Shown here: positions 1-6,824 of the stretch, in pieces
Position numbering within the stretch: position 1 is the first letter of the stretch
Layout: every line of letters starts with the position of its first letter
Assembly: GCA_009618505.1 (NCBI GenBank)
Contig: WJOQ01000230.1
Coordinates: forward strand, 1 to 17,515
Origin: Clostridia bacterium
Lineage (GTDB): Bacteria; Aerophobota; Aerophobia; Aerophobales; AE-B3A
DNA: 17,515 nt
Direction of reading: 5' to 3'
Notes under the pieces: model-generated
The model's input: the letters and a program-made list of their open reading frames with translations, nothing else
Database searches by the model: none
What the model was told of the DNA's origin: nothing
Program-made: the position numbers and the translations under genes

Positions 1-3
1 TAG

Positions 4-738
4 GGAAGAGGTGGAACAGGAAAAACTACTTTTATTGCTTTATTGACCAAATATTGGATAAAGAAAAAATCTTTACTCCTTGTGGATATAGACCCTGACG
101 AGAACTTAGCAGAGATGGTAGGGATAGACTTGCAAAAAGAAGGAATAAAAACTATCTCGGACATTCTCTTTGATATCCAGAAAGGAAGAGTGGATGATGA
201 GCTAAAATCTTTACCCAGGCCAGTTCAAATTGAATACATGTTTCATCTCTGCTTGTATGAAGGGGATGGCTTTGATTTATTTTCCTTAGGGGCAAAATGG
301 ACAGAAGGGTGTTATTGCCAGCCGAATAATATTCTGAAGTCGATTATTCCTAAATTGTCAAAAAACTATGACTATACTCTCATCGACTCACCAGCGGGCT
401 TGGAACATCTGAATAGGAAAATAATGTCGGAGATAGATAGTATAGTTGCCATAGTTGATCCATCGAAAAAATCCTTCCATAATGCGAGAAGGTCCTTAGG
501 AGTTGCCAGAGAAATCGGGATCAAATTCAAGGATTTCTATGTTGTTTCCAATTATAGATTTTCTAATAACCTGGAAGGATCAATCAAGGAACTGGGACTA
601 AAACATATAGGCAAGATAGACCGTGATGAGAATGTTGAGGAATGCATATTAGAGGGAAAATCTCTACTTGGCTTACCAGAGGATTCCCCCGCCTTTCTTT
701 CTGTTAAAAAGATTATAGAGAATATGAATGCAGATTAG
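4..738 (+). CDS. cooC: CooC-type nickel-insertion ATPase for CO dehydrogenase (5' end missing)
   Basis: A MinD/CooC-type P-loop ATPase, which in this family loads nickel into CO dehydrogenase or acetyl-CoA synthase using ATP. The deviant Walker A motif GRGGTGKTT is encoded at 4-30, followed by VDIDPDENL, a CxC pair (EGCYCQPNN, cysteines at codons 310 and 316) matching the metal-binding cysteines of CooC dimers, and DSPAGLEHLNR, the CooC version of the Walker B/switch II region. About 245 residues are visible, close to the family's full length, so only the first few residues lie off the window. A TTG at 43 opens the longest complete frame, but that start would discard the P-loop and cannot be right. 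The codon at 1-3 is an in-frame TAG just before the P-loop; it may be an end-of-contig error or a real lesion. The stop is 170 bp before the corrinoid activator gene, a pairing typical of Wood-Ljungdahl clusters. Confidence 0.85.
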   Translation, partial: GRGGTGKTTFIALLTKYWIKKKSLLLVDIDPDENLAEMVGIDLQKEGIKTISDILFDIQKGRVDDELKSLPRPVQIEYMFHLCLYEGDGFDLFSLGAKWTEGCYCQPNNILKSIIPKLSKNYDYTLIDSPAGLEHLNRKIMSEIDSIVAIVDPSKKSFHNARRSLGVAREIGIKFKDFYVVSNYRFSNNLEGSIKELGLKHIGKIDRDENVEECILEGKSLLGLPEDSPAFLSVKKIIENMNAD

Positions 739-755
739 AAAAATAATCAGAAAAC

Positions 756-819
756 AAGTTCAAGGTTCAAAGTCTAATGTTTTTTATTTATCTTGTTTAT
801 CTGTGTGGGTCTGCGTCCT
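756..819. repeat. Degenerate heptamer array and adjacent 10-mer repeat in the cooC-activator gap
   Basis: The 170-bp gap 739-908 holds three imperfect 7-bp units at 756-776 (AAGTTCA, AGGTTCA, AAGTCTA) and, at 800-819, two imperfect 10-bp units beginning TCTG. A clear promoter was not found in the gap. The only plain signal downstream is the Shine-Dalgarno AAGGAAGG at 897-904, in front of the ATG at 909. Confidence 0.5.
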
Positions 820-908
820 AATCAACTTGTAATTGAGAGATATAAGATAGTGGGAGACTGAGGAGAACCAGGTTTAAAAAGGGATAAATACAGAGCAAGG
901 AAGGCTAT

Positions 909-2876
909 ATGAAGAAAAAGGTCAAGGTGATTTTCTATCCCAAAGAAAAGATAGTTGAAGTAGACAAGGGAACGAATCTATGGAAAGCAGCTAATCAGGC
1001 AGGAGTATACATTAACAGTGTCTGTGGAGGAGATGGGATTTGTGGAAAGTGCCGCCTTATTTTAAAGAAAGGAGCGGTGGAGACAAAATCTACCACCCTC
1101 CTAACTAGAGATGAAGTTAAAAGAGGTTATATTCTTGCCTGCCAGACTAGGGTAGAAGGAGATGTGATAGTAGAGGTTCCTGTCGAATCGAGGCAGAAAA
1201 AAAGGAAAATATTGGTGGATAAAGATGCTGATCGTTTTCGAGCTCTTCATCCTTCTCTTAAGGAAAAGGTTCCTTTCAAATACAAACCTTTAGTACAAAA
1301 AATGTATCTGGCACTGGCTCGACCCTCTATTCATGATAATCTATCTGACCATAAGCGCCTTTACCGCTATATCCAGCGAAAAAAGAAGATTCCTGTAATG
1401 CAAAGTGGTCTTAAGGTAATACGTTCTTTACCAGAGCTCTTGCGAAAAAATGACTGGAAAATAACAGTAACTCTGGGGATGAGGGGAGGAACAATAGAGG
1501 TTATTCAGTTGGAAGGAGGAGATACCACAGGGGAAAATTATGCTGTAGTAATTGATGTCGGAACTTCTACGGTAGTAGCTCATCTGATAGACTTGAATAC
1601 CGGTGAGACTATAGACGCTGAGGCCACTTATAATTCCCAAAAGGTTTATGGTGAGGAAGTTACCCGACGGATAATTTATGCCGAGCAGAACAGATTAGAT
1701 AAGTTAAGGGAGGTCGTAGTTGGTGATATAAACAATCTTATTACTGCCCTGGTTACTAGAAGCAAAGTAAGATTAAATGATATTACGGCTATTCTCTGTG
1801 CTGGAAATACCGCTATGGTCCACTTTCTTCTAGGATTCAATCCTTCCCGGATAAGGAAAGAACCTTATATTCCCGTTTGTATTTCTCCTCCTCCTATTAG
1901 AGCTGTCGAAATAGGAGTAAAGGTTAATCCACGTGGTCTTCTTTATTGTCTTCCCAGTATAGCTAGTTGGGTAGGGGCAGATATTACGGCTGGTATTCTA
2001 GCTACAGGTCTTTACCGGGCAAAGGATTTGACTATGCTTATAGATATAGGGACAAATGGGGAGGTTGTTATTGGCAACAGGGAGTGGATGGTTTGTTGTT
2101 CTGCTTCTGCTGGTCCAGCCTTTGAGGGAAGTGGAGTAAAGTGTGGTATGAGAGCAGCTGAGGGAGCCATAGAGAAGGTGAGTATTAGGTCAGGAAAGGA
2201 TATTAAATATACTACTATAGGTGATAGCAGACCGATGGGAATATGTGGCTCGGGATTGATTGATCTCATAGCTGAGTTGTTTACGACTGGTTTTATTGAT
2301 AGGTCGGGAAGATTGGACCTTTCTAGAGATAACAGAATTAGAAAAAGAGATGGAGAGGCAGAATTTGTTTTGGTCCCTGCTCAGCATTCAGCAATAGGAA
2401 AGGATATAGTGCTTACCCAGCCGGATATTGATAGTTTGGTTAGGGCGAAAGCGGCTATTTTTGCCGCGGTAAATATACTGATTGGCTCACTTAATTTAGG
2501 ATTCGAGGATATAAGAAGAATATATTTGGCCGGGGGGTTCGGAAATTACCTTGACAGAAAGAAAGCTCTTACTATAGGGCTCATACCAGATTTGCCTTTA
2601 GAGAGAATTCAGTTTGTGGGAAACACCTCTATTATGGGAGCAAAGATAGCTATGCTCTCGCAGGAGGCTTTAGAGACATGCTATGAAATCAGTCGGAAAA
2701 TAACTTATTATGACCTTATCACTCATTCCAATTATATGGATGAATTCATGTCAGCTAAATTTTTACCTCATACTGACCTGGACAAGTTTCCTGATGTATC
2801 GGTTTCAAAGACCGGTAGTGTCAAGAATTGTATGATGAATATGAAAAATAGAAATCTAGAAGGAGATCAAAAGTGA
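909..2876 (+). CDS. Ferredoxin-ASKHA protein (DUF4445), RACo-like reductive activator of corrinoid protein
   Basis: A 655-residue two-part protein. Residues 1-90 are a plant-type [2Fe-2S] ferredoxin with ligands C39, C45, C48 and C78 (CGGDGICGKC, then LACQT). Residues about 210-590 form an ASKHA ATPase fold of the DUF4445 type, with VIDVGTSTVVA near 215, LIDIGTNGEVV, the loop SASAGPAFEGSG, GICGSGLIDL and IYLAGGFGNY. Proteins of this build (RACo) use ATP to drive one-electron reduction of inactive Co(II) corrinoid back to Co(I), for example in the corrinoid iron-sulfur protein of the Wood-Ljungdahl pathway. The C-terminal iron-sulfur domain of RamA activators is absent, which favours the RACo type. 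CooC upstream points to CoFeSP as substrate, although methyltransferase corrinoid proteins are also possible. AAGGAAGG precedes the ATG by 4 bp. The stop overlaps the next gene's GTG. Confidence 0.85.
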   Translation: MKKKVKVIFYPKEKIVEVDKGTNLWKAANQAGVYINSVCGGDGICGKCRLILKKGAVETKSTTLLTRDEVKRGYILACQTRVEGDVIVEVPVESRQKKRKILVDKDADRFRALHPSLKEKVPFKYKPLVQKMYLALARPSIHDNLSDHKRLYRYIQRKKKIPVMQSGLKVIRSLPELLRKNDWKITVTLGMRGGTIEVIQLEGGDTTGENYAVVIDVGTSTVVAHLIDLNTGETIDAEATYNSQKVYGEEVTRRIIYAEQNRLDKLREVVVGDINNLITALVTRSKVRLNDITAILCAGNTAMVHFLLGFNPSRIRKEPYIPVCISPPPIRAVEIGVKVNPRGLLYCLPSIASWVGADITAGILATGLYRAKDLTMLIDIGTNGEVVIGNREWMVCCSASAGPAFEGSGVKCGMRAAEGAIEKVSIRSGKDIKYTTIGDSRPMGICGSGLIDLIAELFTTGFIDRSGRLDLSRDNRIRKRDGEAEFVLVPAQHSAIGKDIVLTQPDIDSLVRAKAAIFAAVNILIGSLNLGFEDIRRIYLAGGFGNYLDRKKALTIGLIPDLPLERIQFVGNTSIMGAKIAMLSQEALETCYEISRKITYYDLITHSNYMDEFMSAKFLPHTDLDKFPDVSVSKTGSVKNCMMNMKNRNLEGDQK

Positions 2877-3982
2877 GAAGCAAGGTCTATTTTGCCAGAG
2901 CAAGAGCTCAATCCGGAGAGACCAGTCTTTTAAATAAGACAGGTAAGCTTTTTAAAGAAGCAGGTTTCGATGAGATTATGAAAGAGGATGACCTGGTAGC
3001 TATTAAGCTTCATTTTGGCGAGGGAGGTAATACAAGGTTCATTAGACCTATTTATGCTAGGCAGATTGTAGAGCAAATTAAGAAAATGAAGGCTAAACCA
3101 TTTCTAACCGATGCCAATACTCTTTATCGAGGGACGAGGAAGAATGCTGTAGACCATTTGAATACAGCTATTGGTAATGGTTTTTCCTATGCTACAATTG
3201 GTGCACCGATTATTATTGCTGATGGACTCAAAGGGAAGAGTTTTAGCGAAGTGAGAATTGACAAAAAGCATATCAAGAGTGCAAAAATAAGCAATGAAAT
3301 TTATTATGCTGATGCTCTCATTGCGGTAACTCACTTCAAAGGACATGAGGGGACAGGCATGGCAGGTTCAATGAAGAATTTGGGTATGGGGGCGGCTAGC
3401 CCCGCCGGCAAACAAGTACAGCATGCCGGTGTGCTGCCTTCCGTAAATAAGAACGTATGTATAGGGTGTGCCAAATGTAAAAAATGGTGTCCGGCAGAGG
3501 CTATAACCATAGAGAACAAAAAGTCATTTATACATTCTGAGAAATGTATCGGCTGTATGGAATGTGTCACCGTCTGCCCAACTGGTGCTATTTCTATTAT
3601 GTGGGATGAGTCCACCATAAATCTACAGGAGAAGATGGTTGAATATGCCTATGCAGTTTTAGAAAATAAGCAGGATAAAGCTGGTTTCTTTAGCTTCGTA
3701 ATGGATGTTACACCAGATTGTGACTGTTGTAACTGGAGTGATGTAAGTATAGTGCCTGATATTGGCATTCTGGCATCCAGGGATCCGGTAGCTATTGAAC
3801 AGGCTTCATTGGATCTGGTGAATGCTCAGGAAGGGATAAAAGATACAGCTTTGAAGAATGCATTTTCATCAGGAAAAGATAAGTTCAGGGACTTACATCC
3901 CACAGTAGAGGGCTGCTTGCAGATTGACTATGCGGAAGAGCTAGGTTTAGGGAGTAAAAGCTATAGTTTGGTGGAAATTTGA
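2873..3982 (+). CDS. DUF362 protein with two [4Fe-4S] clusters
   Basis: A 369-residue DUF362 protein with a dicluster ferredoxin insert. The N-terminal half has KLHFGEGGNTRFIRP (about 45-59) and the family's HFKGHEGTGMAGSMKNLGMG stretch (154-173). The insert has two textbook [4Fe-4S] motifs: C196, C199, C202, C206 and C225, C228, C231, C235. A further CDCC cluster occurs at 283-286. The start is GTG in the overlap GTGA with the preceding stop, behind the Shine-Dalgarno AGGAG at 2861-2865, so translation is probably coupled to the corrinoid activator. No DUF362 biochemical role is settled. From position and cofactors I infer a soluble electron carrier or metal/cofactor-handling partner for that activator, perhaps its electron donor. 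The family call is firm; the function is inference. Confidence 0.85.
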   Translation: MRSKVYFARARAQSGETSLLNKTGKLFKEAGFDEIMKEDDLVAIKLHFGEGGNTRFIRPIYARQIVEQIKKMKAKPFLTDANTLYRGTRKNAVDHLNTAIGNGFSYATIGAPIIIADGLKGKSFSEVRIDKKHIKSAKISNEIYYADALIAVTHFKGHEGTGMAGSMKNLGMGAASPAGKQVQHAGVLPSVNKNVCIGCAKCKKWCPAEAITIENKKSFIHSEKCIGCMECVTVCPTGAISIMWDESTINLQEKMVEYAYAVLENKQDKAGFFSFVMDVTPDCDCCNWSDVSIVPDIGILASRDPVAIEQASLDLVNAQEGIKDTALKNAFSSGKDKFRDLHPTVEGCLQIDYAEELGLGSKSYSLVEI

Positions 3983-3983
3983 T

Positions 3984-4004
3984 TAGTTCATTGACCTATG
4001 AACA
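3984..4004. repeat. Heptamer-type inverted repeat upstream of the radical SAM gene
   Basis: GTTCAT at 3986-3991 and ATGAAC at 3998-4003 form a perfect 6-bp stem with a 6-base loop, inside three 7-bp units (TAGTTCA, TTGACCT, ATGAACA). It fills most of the 34-bp gap and ends at the Shine-Dalgarno AAGGTGAT (4004-4011) of the next gene. The same GTTCAT/ATGAAC words recur at 4960-5051 and 7756-7776. Confidence 0.55.
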
Positions 4005-4016
4005 AGGTGATAGATT

Positions 4017-4949
4017 ATGAGTCAGGTATTTGGACCGGTACCCTCTAGAAGACTGGGGTTTTCTCTAGGTATAGACACAATCCCCTATAAAACCTGTAGC
4101 CTTGATTGTATCTATTGTCAATTGGGCAGGACCACTAATAAGACTATTAAGAGGAAAGAATATATATCTTGCGACGATATTCTGCCTGAAATAGAGGAGA
4201 TTCTTCTTAAACAGAAAGAAAGGATTGATTATATTACCTTTTCCGGTTCTGGGGAGCCCACCTTAAATTCCAGGATGAAAACGATAATCAATAGTATCAA
4301 GAAATTAGCCTCTATTCCCATAGCCGTACTAACTAATGGAACTCTTCTCTTTCAACCAGAAACACGGGAAGAGCTGATGGAGGCAGATTTGGTTATTCCT
4401 TCTCTGGATGCAGTAAGCGAGGAAGTATTTGAGAAGGCAAATCGTCCTCATCATTCACTGAGAATTGATAAAATAATAGATGGATTAAGTGATTTTTCTC
4501 AGGAGTTCAAGGGGAAAATCTGGTTGGAGATTATGATAGTGAAAGGAACAAACGATTCTCCCCAGGAGATAAAGAGGATGGCTGAGGCAATTGAGAAAAT
4601 AAAACTGGATAAGATTCAATTAAATACTGTTGTTCGTCCTCCAGTAGAAGAATTCGCTCAGCCTGTTAACTTAGAGGATTTAAAGAAGATAAGGAGGACT
4701 CTAGGGGAAAAGTGTGAAATTATAGCTGAATTTAAGAGACCAAACCAAGAATTTTATAGGGAGGATATAGAGAAAGGGATATTAACTATGGTTAAGAGAC
4801 GTCCGGTTACACTGCTTGATATTTCTCGTTCCTCAGGAATACATCAGAATGAGGCAATAAAATACCTGAATATACTGAAAAAAGAAGACCAAATATTGAC
4901 TAAAGTTCACAGAGGAAAAAGATACTACTCCAAAAAAAACAGCGGATAG
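4017..4949 (+). CDS. Radical SAM protein (COG0731-like) with C-terminal winged helix
   Basis: A 310-residue radical SAM enzyme. The [4Fe-4S]/SAM motif is C27-SLD-C31-IY-C34, followed by FSGSGEPTLN (about 75-84), the SAM-binding GGE-like element, and VLTNGTLL. The opening FGPVPSRRLGFSLGID is characteristic of the COG0731 group, annotated after archaeal wyosine synthase (TYW1). Bacteria do not make wyosine, so the real substrate is unknown. Residues about 255-308 look like a winged helix-turn-helix (LLDISRSSGIHQNEAIKYLN...), which could bind nucleic acid or a partner. The Shine-Dalgarno AAGGTGAT at 4004-4011 sets the start. It lies 34 bp after the DUF362 gene and probably belongs to the same transcript. 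The family is sure; the reaction is not. Confidence 0.8.
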   Translation: MSQVFGPVPSRRLGFSLGIDTIPYKTCSLDCIYCQLGRTTNKTIKRKEYISCDDILPEIEEILLKQKERIDYITFSGSGEPTLNSRMKTIINSIKKLASIPIAVLTNGTLLFQPETREELMEADLVIPSLDAVSEEVFEKANRPHHSLRIDKIIDGLSDFSQEFKGKIWLEIMIVKGTNDSPQEIKRMAEAIEKIKLDKIQLNTVVRPPVEEFAQPVNLEDLKKIRRTLGEKCEIIAEFKRPNQEFYREDIEKGILTMVKRRPVTLLDISRSSGIHQNEAIKYLNILKKEDQILTKVHRGKRYYSKKNSG

Positions 4950-4952
4950 CAT

Positions 4953-5051
4953 TTAGTTAATTGTTCATAGTTCATTGTTCATCGATAAAGCCAACACTTT
5001 CCTCTCCCTTTTGGGGAGAGGATTAAGGTGAGGGGTATGAACTATGAACAA
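4953..5051. repeat. Composite palindromic element: inverted heptamer arrays around a GC-rich hairpin
   Basis: Four 7-bp units at 4953-4980 (type ATTGTTC) face two at 5037-5050 (ATGAACT, ATGAACA). The arms include a perfect 15-bp inverted repeat, 4961-4975 against 5037-5051. Between them lies a separate hairpin, CCTCTCCC (5001-5008) with GGGAGAGG (5014-5021), followed by ATTAAGGTGAGGGG. This inner part resembles a REP-like hairpin seen in many unrelated bacterial genomes (recalled, not searched). No T-run follows on either strand, so it does not read as an intrinsic terminator. The whole resembles a small non-autonomous mobile element, but no target duplication is evident. Confidence 0.6.
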
Positions 5052-5113
5052 GATATGAATTATAGTTTTTAGCCTAAGGAATTGCTCTGACATATTACTG
5101 GAGGTGATAGAAT

Positions 5114-5560
5114 ATGCGTGGTCCTCCTTGGTGGCGAGGAAAATTGAAGAATGCTGGGTTTAGGTTAACTCTACCTCGACAGATTATCTTGAATGTTTTG
5201 AATACAACTCCTAAACACTTGAGTGCAGAGGAGATATTCCTTCTGGTTCATAAAAAGTATCCGGGGATTGGTCTGGCTACAGTCTATCGTACTCTGGACC
5301 TATTAACCGACATGAATCTGATCAGTAAGTTTGATTTTGGCGACGGGAGGAGTCGTTATGAGCTAATAGGTCGATCTCCCAAGGGATACCATCATCATCT
5401 GGTTTGTGTCGGATGTGGACGGATAGTTAATTTTAGTGATTTTGCTGAGAGAGAGAGAAGCTTTATCCAGAAGCTAGAGATTGAACTATCTCAGAGATAT
5501 AAATTCAAAATAGATTCTCACCGAATTTACTTTTACGGAGTATGCAAGGAATGTCAGTAA
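5114..5560 (+). CDS. Fur-family metal-responsive repressor
   Basis: A 148-residue Fur-family regulator of usual length. Residues about 10-85 form the winged-helix DNA-binding domain, with the recognition-helix signature GIGLATVYRTLDLL (51-64). Residues about 90-148 form the dimerisation and metal domain, with HHH at 93-95 and two CxxC pairs, C98/C101 and C144/C147, expected to hold structural zinc. Where PerR has the aspartate of GDxxSRFD, this protein has glutamate (GDGRSRYE, E83), which argues for metal sensing (Fur/Zur-like) rather than PerR-type peroxide sensing. The start follows a strong Shine-Dalgarno, GGAGGTGAT, beginning at 5100. It is followed after 69 bp by a Cys-rich small protein gene. 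The metal (iron, zinc or other) cannot be read from the sequence. Confidence 0.88.
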   Translation: MRGPPWWRGKLKNAGFRLTLPRQIILNVLNTTPKHLSAEEIFLLVHKKYPGIGLATVYRTLDLLTDMNLISKFDFGDGRSRYELIGRSPKGYHHHLVCVGCGRIVNFSDFAERERSFIQKLEIELSQRYKFKIDSHRIYFYGVCKECQ

Positions 5561-5629
5561 GTCATGATGATATTCTGTTTGGCAGAAATGTGACTAAATA
5601 GATAAGACATATTTGTAGGAGGATAAAGA

Positions 5630-5842
5630 ATGCGGGAGTGCAGTATAAAACAGAATAAGAAAAGGTGTAATTGCAGCTATGAACCCTGCAGTAGAAAGGG
5701 AATTTGTTGTGAGTGTATCACTTATCACTGGGAGATGGGAGAATTACCAGCCTGTTTTTTCCCCGATGATATAGAAAGAACCTACGACCGTTCTGTTGGA
5801 AGATTTATTAAGACTTACCAGGAAAGAGGGCGCTGGTGGTGA
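5630..5842 (+). CDS. Small cysteine-rich protein, DUF6485-like
   Basis: A 70-residue protein with eight cysteines (4, 13, 15, 20, 26, 27, 29, 42), including [16 protein letters not shown] and the segment [18 protein letters not shown] recognise this as the pattern of the DUF6485 family, small proteins of unknown function common in anaerobes; the name is from memory. The cysteine spacing suggests an iron-sulfur or zinc site, but no standard ferredoxin motif is present. There is no signal peptide, so it should be cytoplasmic. A strong Shine-Dalgarno, AGGAGGAT, precedes the ATG. The position 69 bp after the Fur-type gene on the same strand suggests co-transcription and a link to metal supply or redox state, which is inference. 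Confidence 0.8.
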   Translation: MRECSIKQNKKRCNCSYEPCSRKGICCECITYHWEMGELPACFFPDDIERTYDRSVGRFIKTYQERGRWW

Positions 5843-5843
5843 G

Positions 5844-6016
5844 AATGGTGGGTGGTTAATTGGTGAATGGTGAATAGTCAAAAAGAAAAAGAAGCTTAAG
5901 TTCTGGATACTCGATTCTCGATACTTGATGCTCGCAAAAGACAAAAAAGGAAACTAAAGACGAGTATCGAGTATCTAGCATCGATTCACGATTCACGAAA
6001 TACCATTCACGAATAC
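5844..6016. repeat. Cluster of three heptameric arrays between the DUF6485-like gene and map
   Basis: Three arrays with 7-bp period share this 208-bp gap. The first (about 5844-5879) is built on GGTGAAT. The second (5907-5934) has four units ending TCG or TTG, such as ATACTCG. The third (5961-6016) has eight consecutive units all starting with C, such as CGAGTAT twice and CGATTCA twice. The second and third are roughly inverted copies (ATACTCG against CGAGTAT), so the region could fold into an imperfect hairpin. GAATAC (6011-6016) also pairs with GTATTC (6026-6031) just before the Shine-Dalgarno of map. Confidence 0.7.
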
Positions 6017-6050
6017 TGTCCGCATGTATTCCTTTAGAAGGATGTAATTA

Positions 6051-6824
6051 ATGATTACTTTAAAGTCAAAAGAAGAGTTGAAATTTCTTAGAGAAGCCGG
6101 GCAAATTGTAGCAGAAGTTTTGGAAGAATTACGAGAGATTATTATTACAAACTCAGGAATAACCACAAAAGAGCTGGACCGTTTTGCTGAGAGCCTGATA
6201 TTGAAACGGGGAGCTAAGCCAGCTTTTAAGGGATATCGTGGATTCCCCTCTTCTCTATGTACTTCCATTAATGAACAAGTTGTTCATGGTATCCCCGGGT
6301 CTTATAGGCTGCATTCAGGTGATATTATAGGCCTCGATTTGGGAGTAAGATTTAATGGATACTATGGTGATGCGGCTGTCACTGTGACTGTGGGTAAGGT
6401 AAGTGATGAAGTAAAGAAATTATTGCAAATTACCGAAGGGGCACTATACAGAGGAATCAAACAGGCAAAGGTGGGAAACAAGCTCTCTGATATTTCTTAT
6501 GCTATCCAATCTTATGTGGAGAAAAATGGATTTTCTGTAGTAAGAACTCTGGTCGGTCACGGGATTGGAAAAGCTCTCCATGAAGAACCGGCAGTGCCTA
6601 ATTTTGGCAAACCTCACCAGGGTCCCCTCCTTAAAAAAGGAATGACATTAGCAATTGAGCCAATGGTTAATACAAAAAGCTTTGAGGTCAAAGTAAAAGA
6701 GGACAACTGGACGGTGGTAACAGCAGACGGTAAACCCTCTGCTCATTTCGAACATACCATTGCTATAATGAAAAACGAGCCAGAAATATTAACATTAACT
6801 AAACAAAAAAAAAGAGAAGTGTGA
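6051..6824 (+). CDS. map: Methionine aminopeptidase, type I
   Basis: A cytosolic metallopeptidase that removes the initiator methionine from new proteins. The 257-residue protein has the full pita-bread catalytic set: metal ligands D96, D107, H170, E203 and E234 (GLDLGV, GYYGDAA, GHGIG, AIEPM, HFEHT), and the substrate histidine H79 in VVHGIP. It lacks the N-terminal zinc-finger extension of some relatives and the type II insertion, so it is a type Ia-like enzyme. The start follows AAGGA at 6038-6042 with 8-bp spacing. The heptameric array upstream ends 34 bp before the ATG, so the 5' leader may contain it. The stop overlaps the GTG start of the following radical SAM gene by 4 bp. The usual ribosomal or secY neighbours of map are absent. 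Confidence 0.95.
   Translation: MITLKSKEELKFLREAGQIVAEVLEELREIIITNSGITTKELDRFAESLILKRGAKPAFKGYRGFPSSLCTSINEQVVHGIPGSYRLHSGDIIGLDLGVRFNGYYGDAAVTVTVGKVSDEVKKLLQITEGALYRGIKQAKVGNKLSDISYAIQSYVEKNGFSVVRTLVGHGIGKALHEEPAVPNFGKPHQGPLLKKGMTLAIEPMVNTKSFEVKVKEDNWTVVTADGKPSAHFEHTIAIMKNEPEILTLTKQKKREV

Noticed and set aside
1..3. TAG read as pyrrolysine
   Set aside because: A pyrrolysine immediately before a P-loop in a MinD-type ATPase would be without precedent that I know of; a contig-end error is simpler.
43..738. TTG at 43 as the start of the CooC gene
   Set aside because: It would remove the P-loop encoded just upstream at 4-30, without which the protein cannot bind ATP. The gene simply begins off the window.
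4017..4949. Assignment as tRNA wyosine synthase TYW1
   Set aside because: Similarity to the COG0731 family is clear, but wyosine is not made by bacteria and the C-terminal winged helix is not a TYW1 feature, so the specific function is not supported.
5001..5021. GC-rich hairpin as an intrinsic terminator
   Set aside because: Neither strand has a T-run after the stem, and the sequence fits a REP-like repeat better.
5961..6016. Tandem repeats as a CRISPR array
   Set aside because: Units are 7 bp with no spacers, and no cas gene is present.
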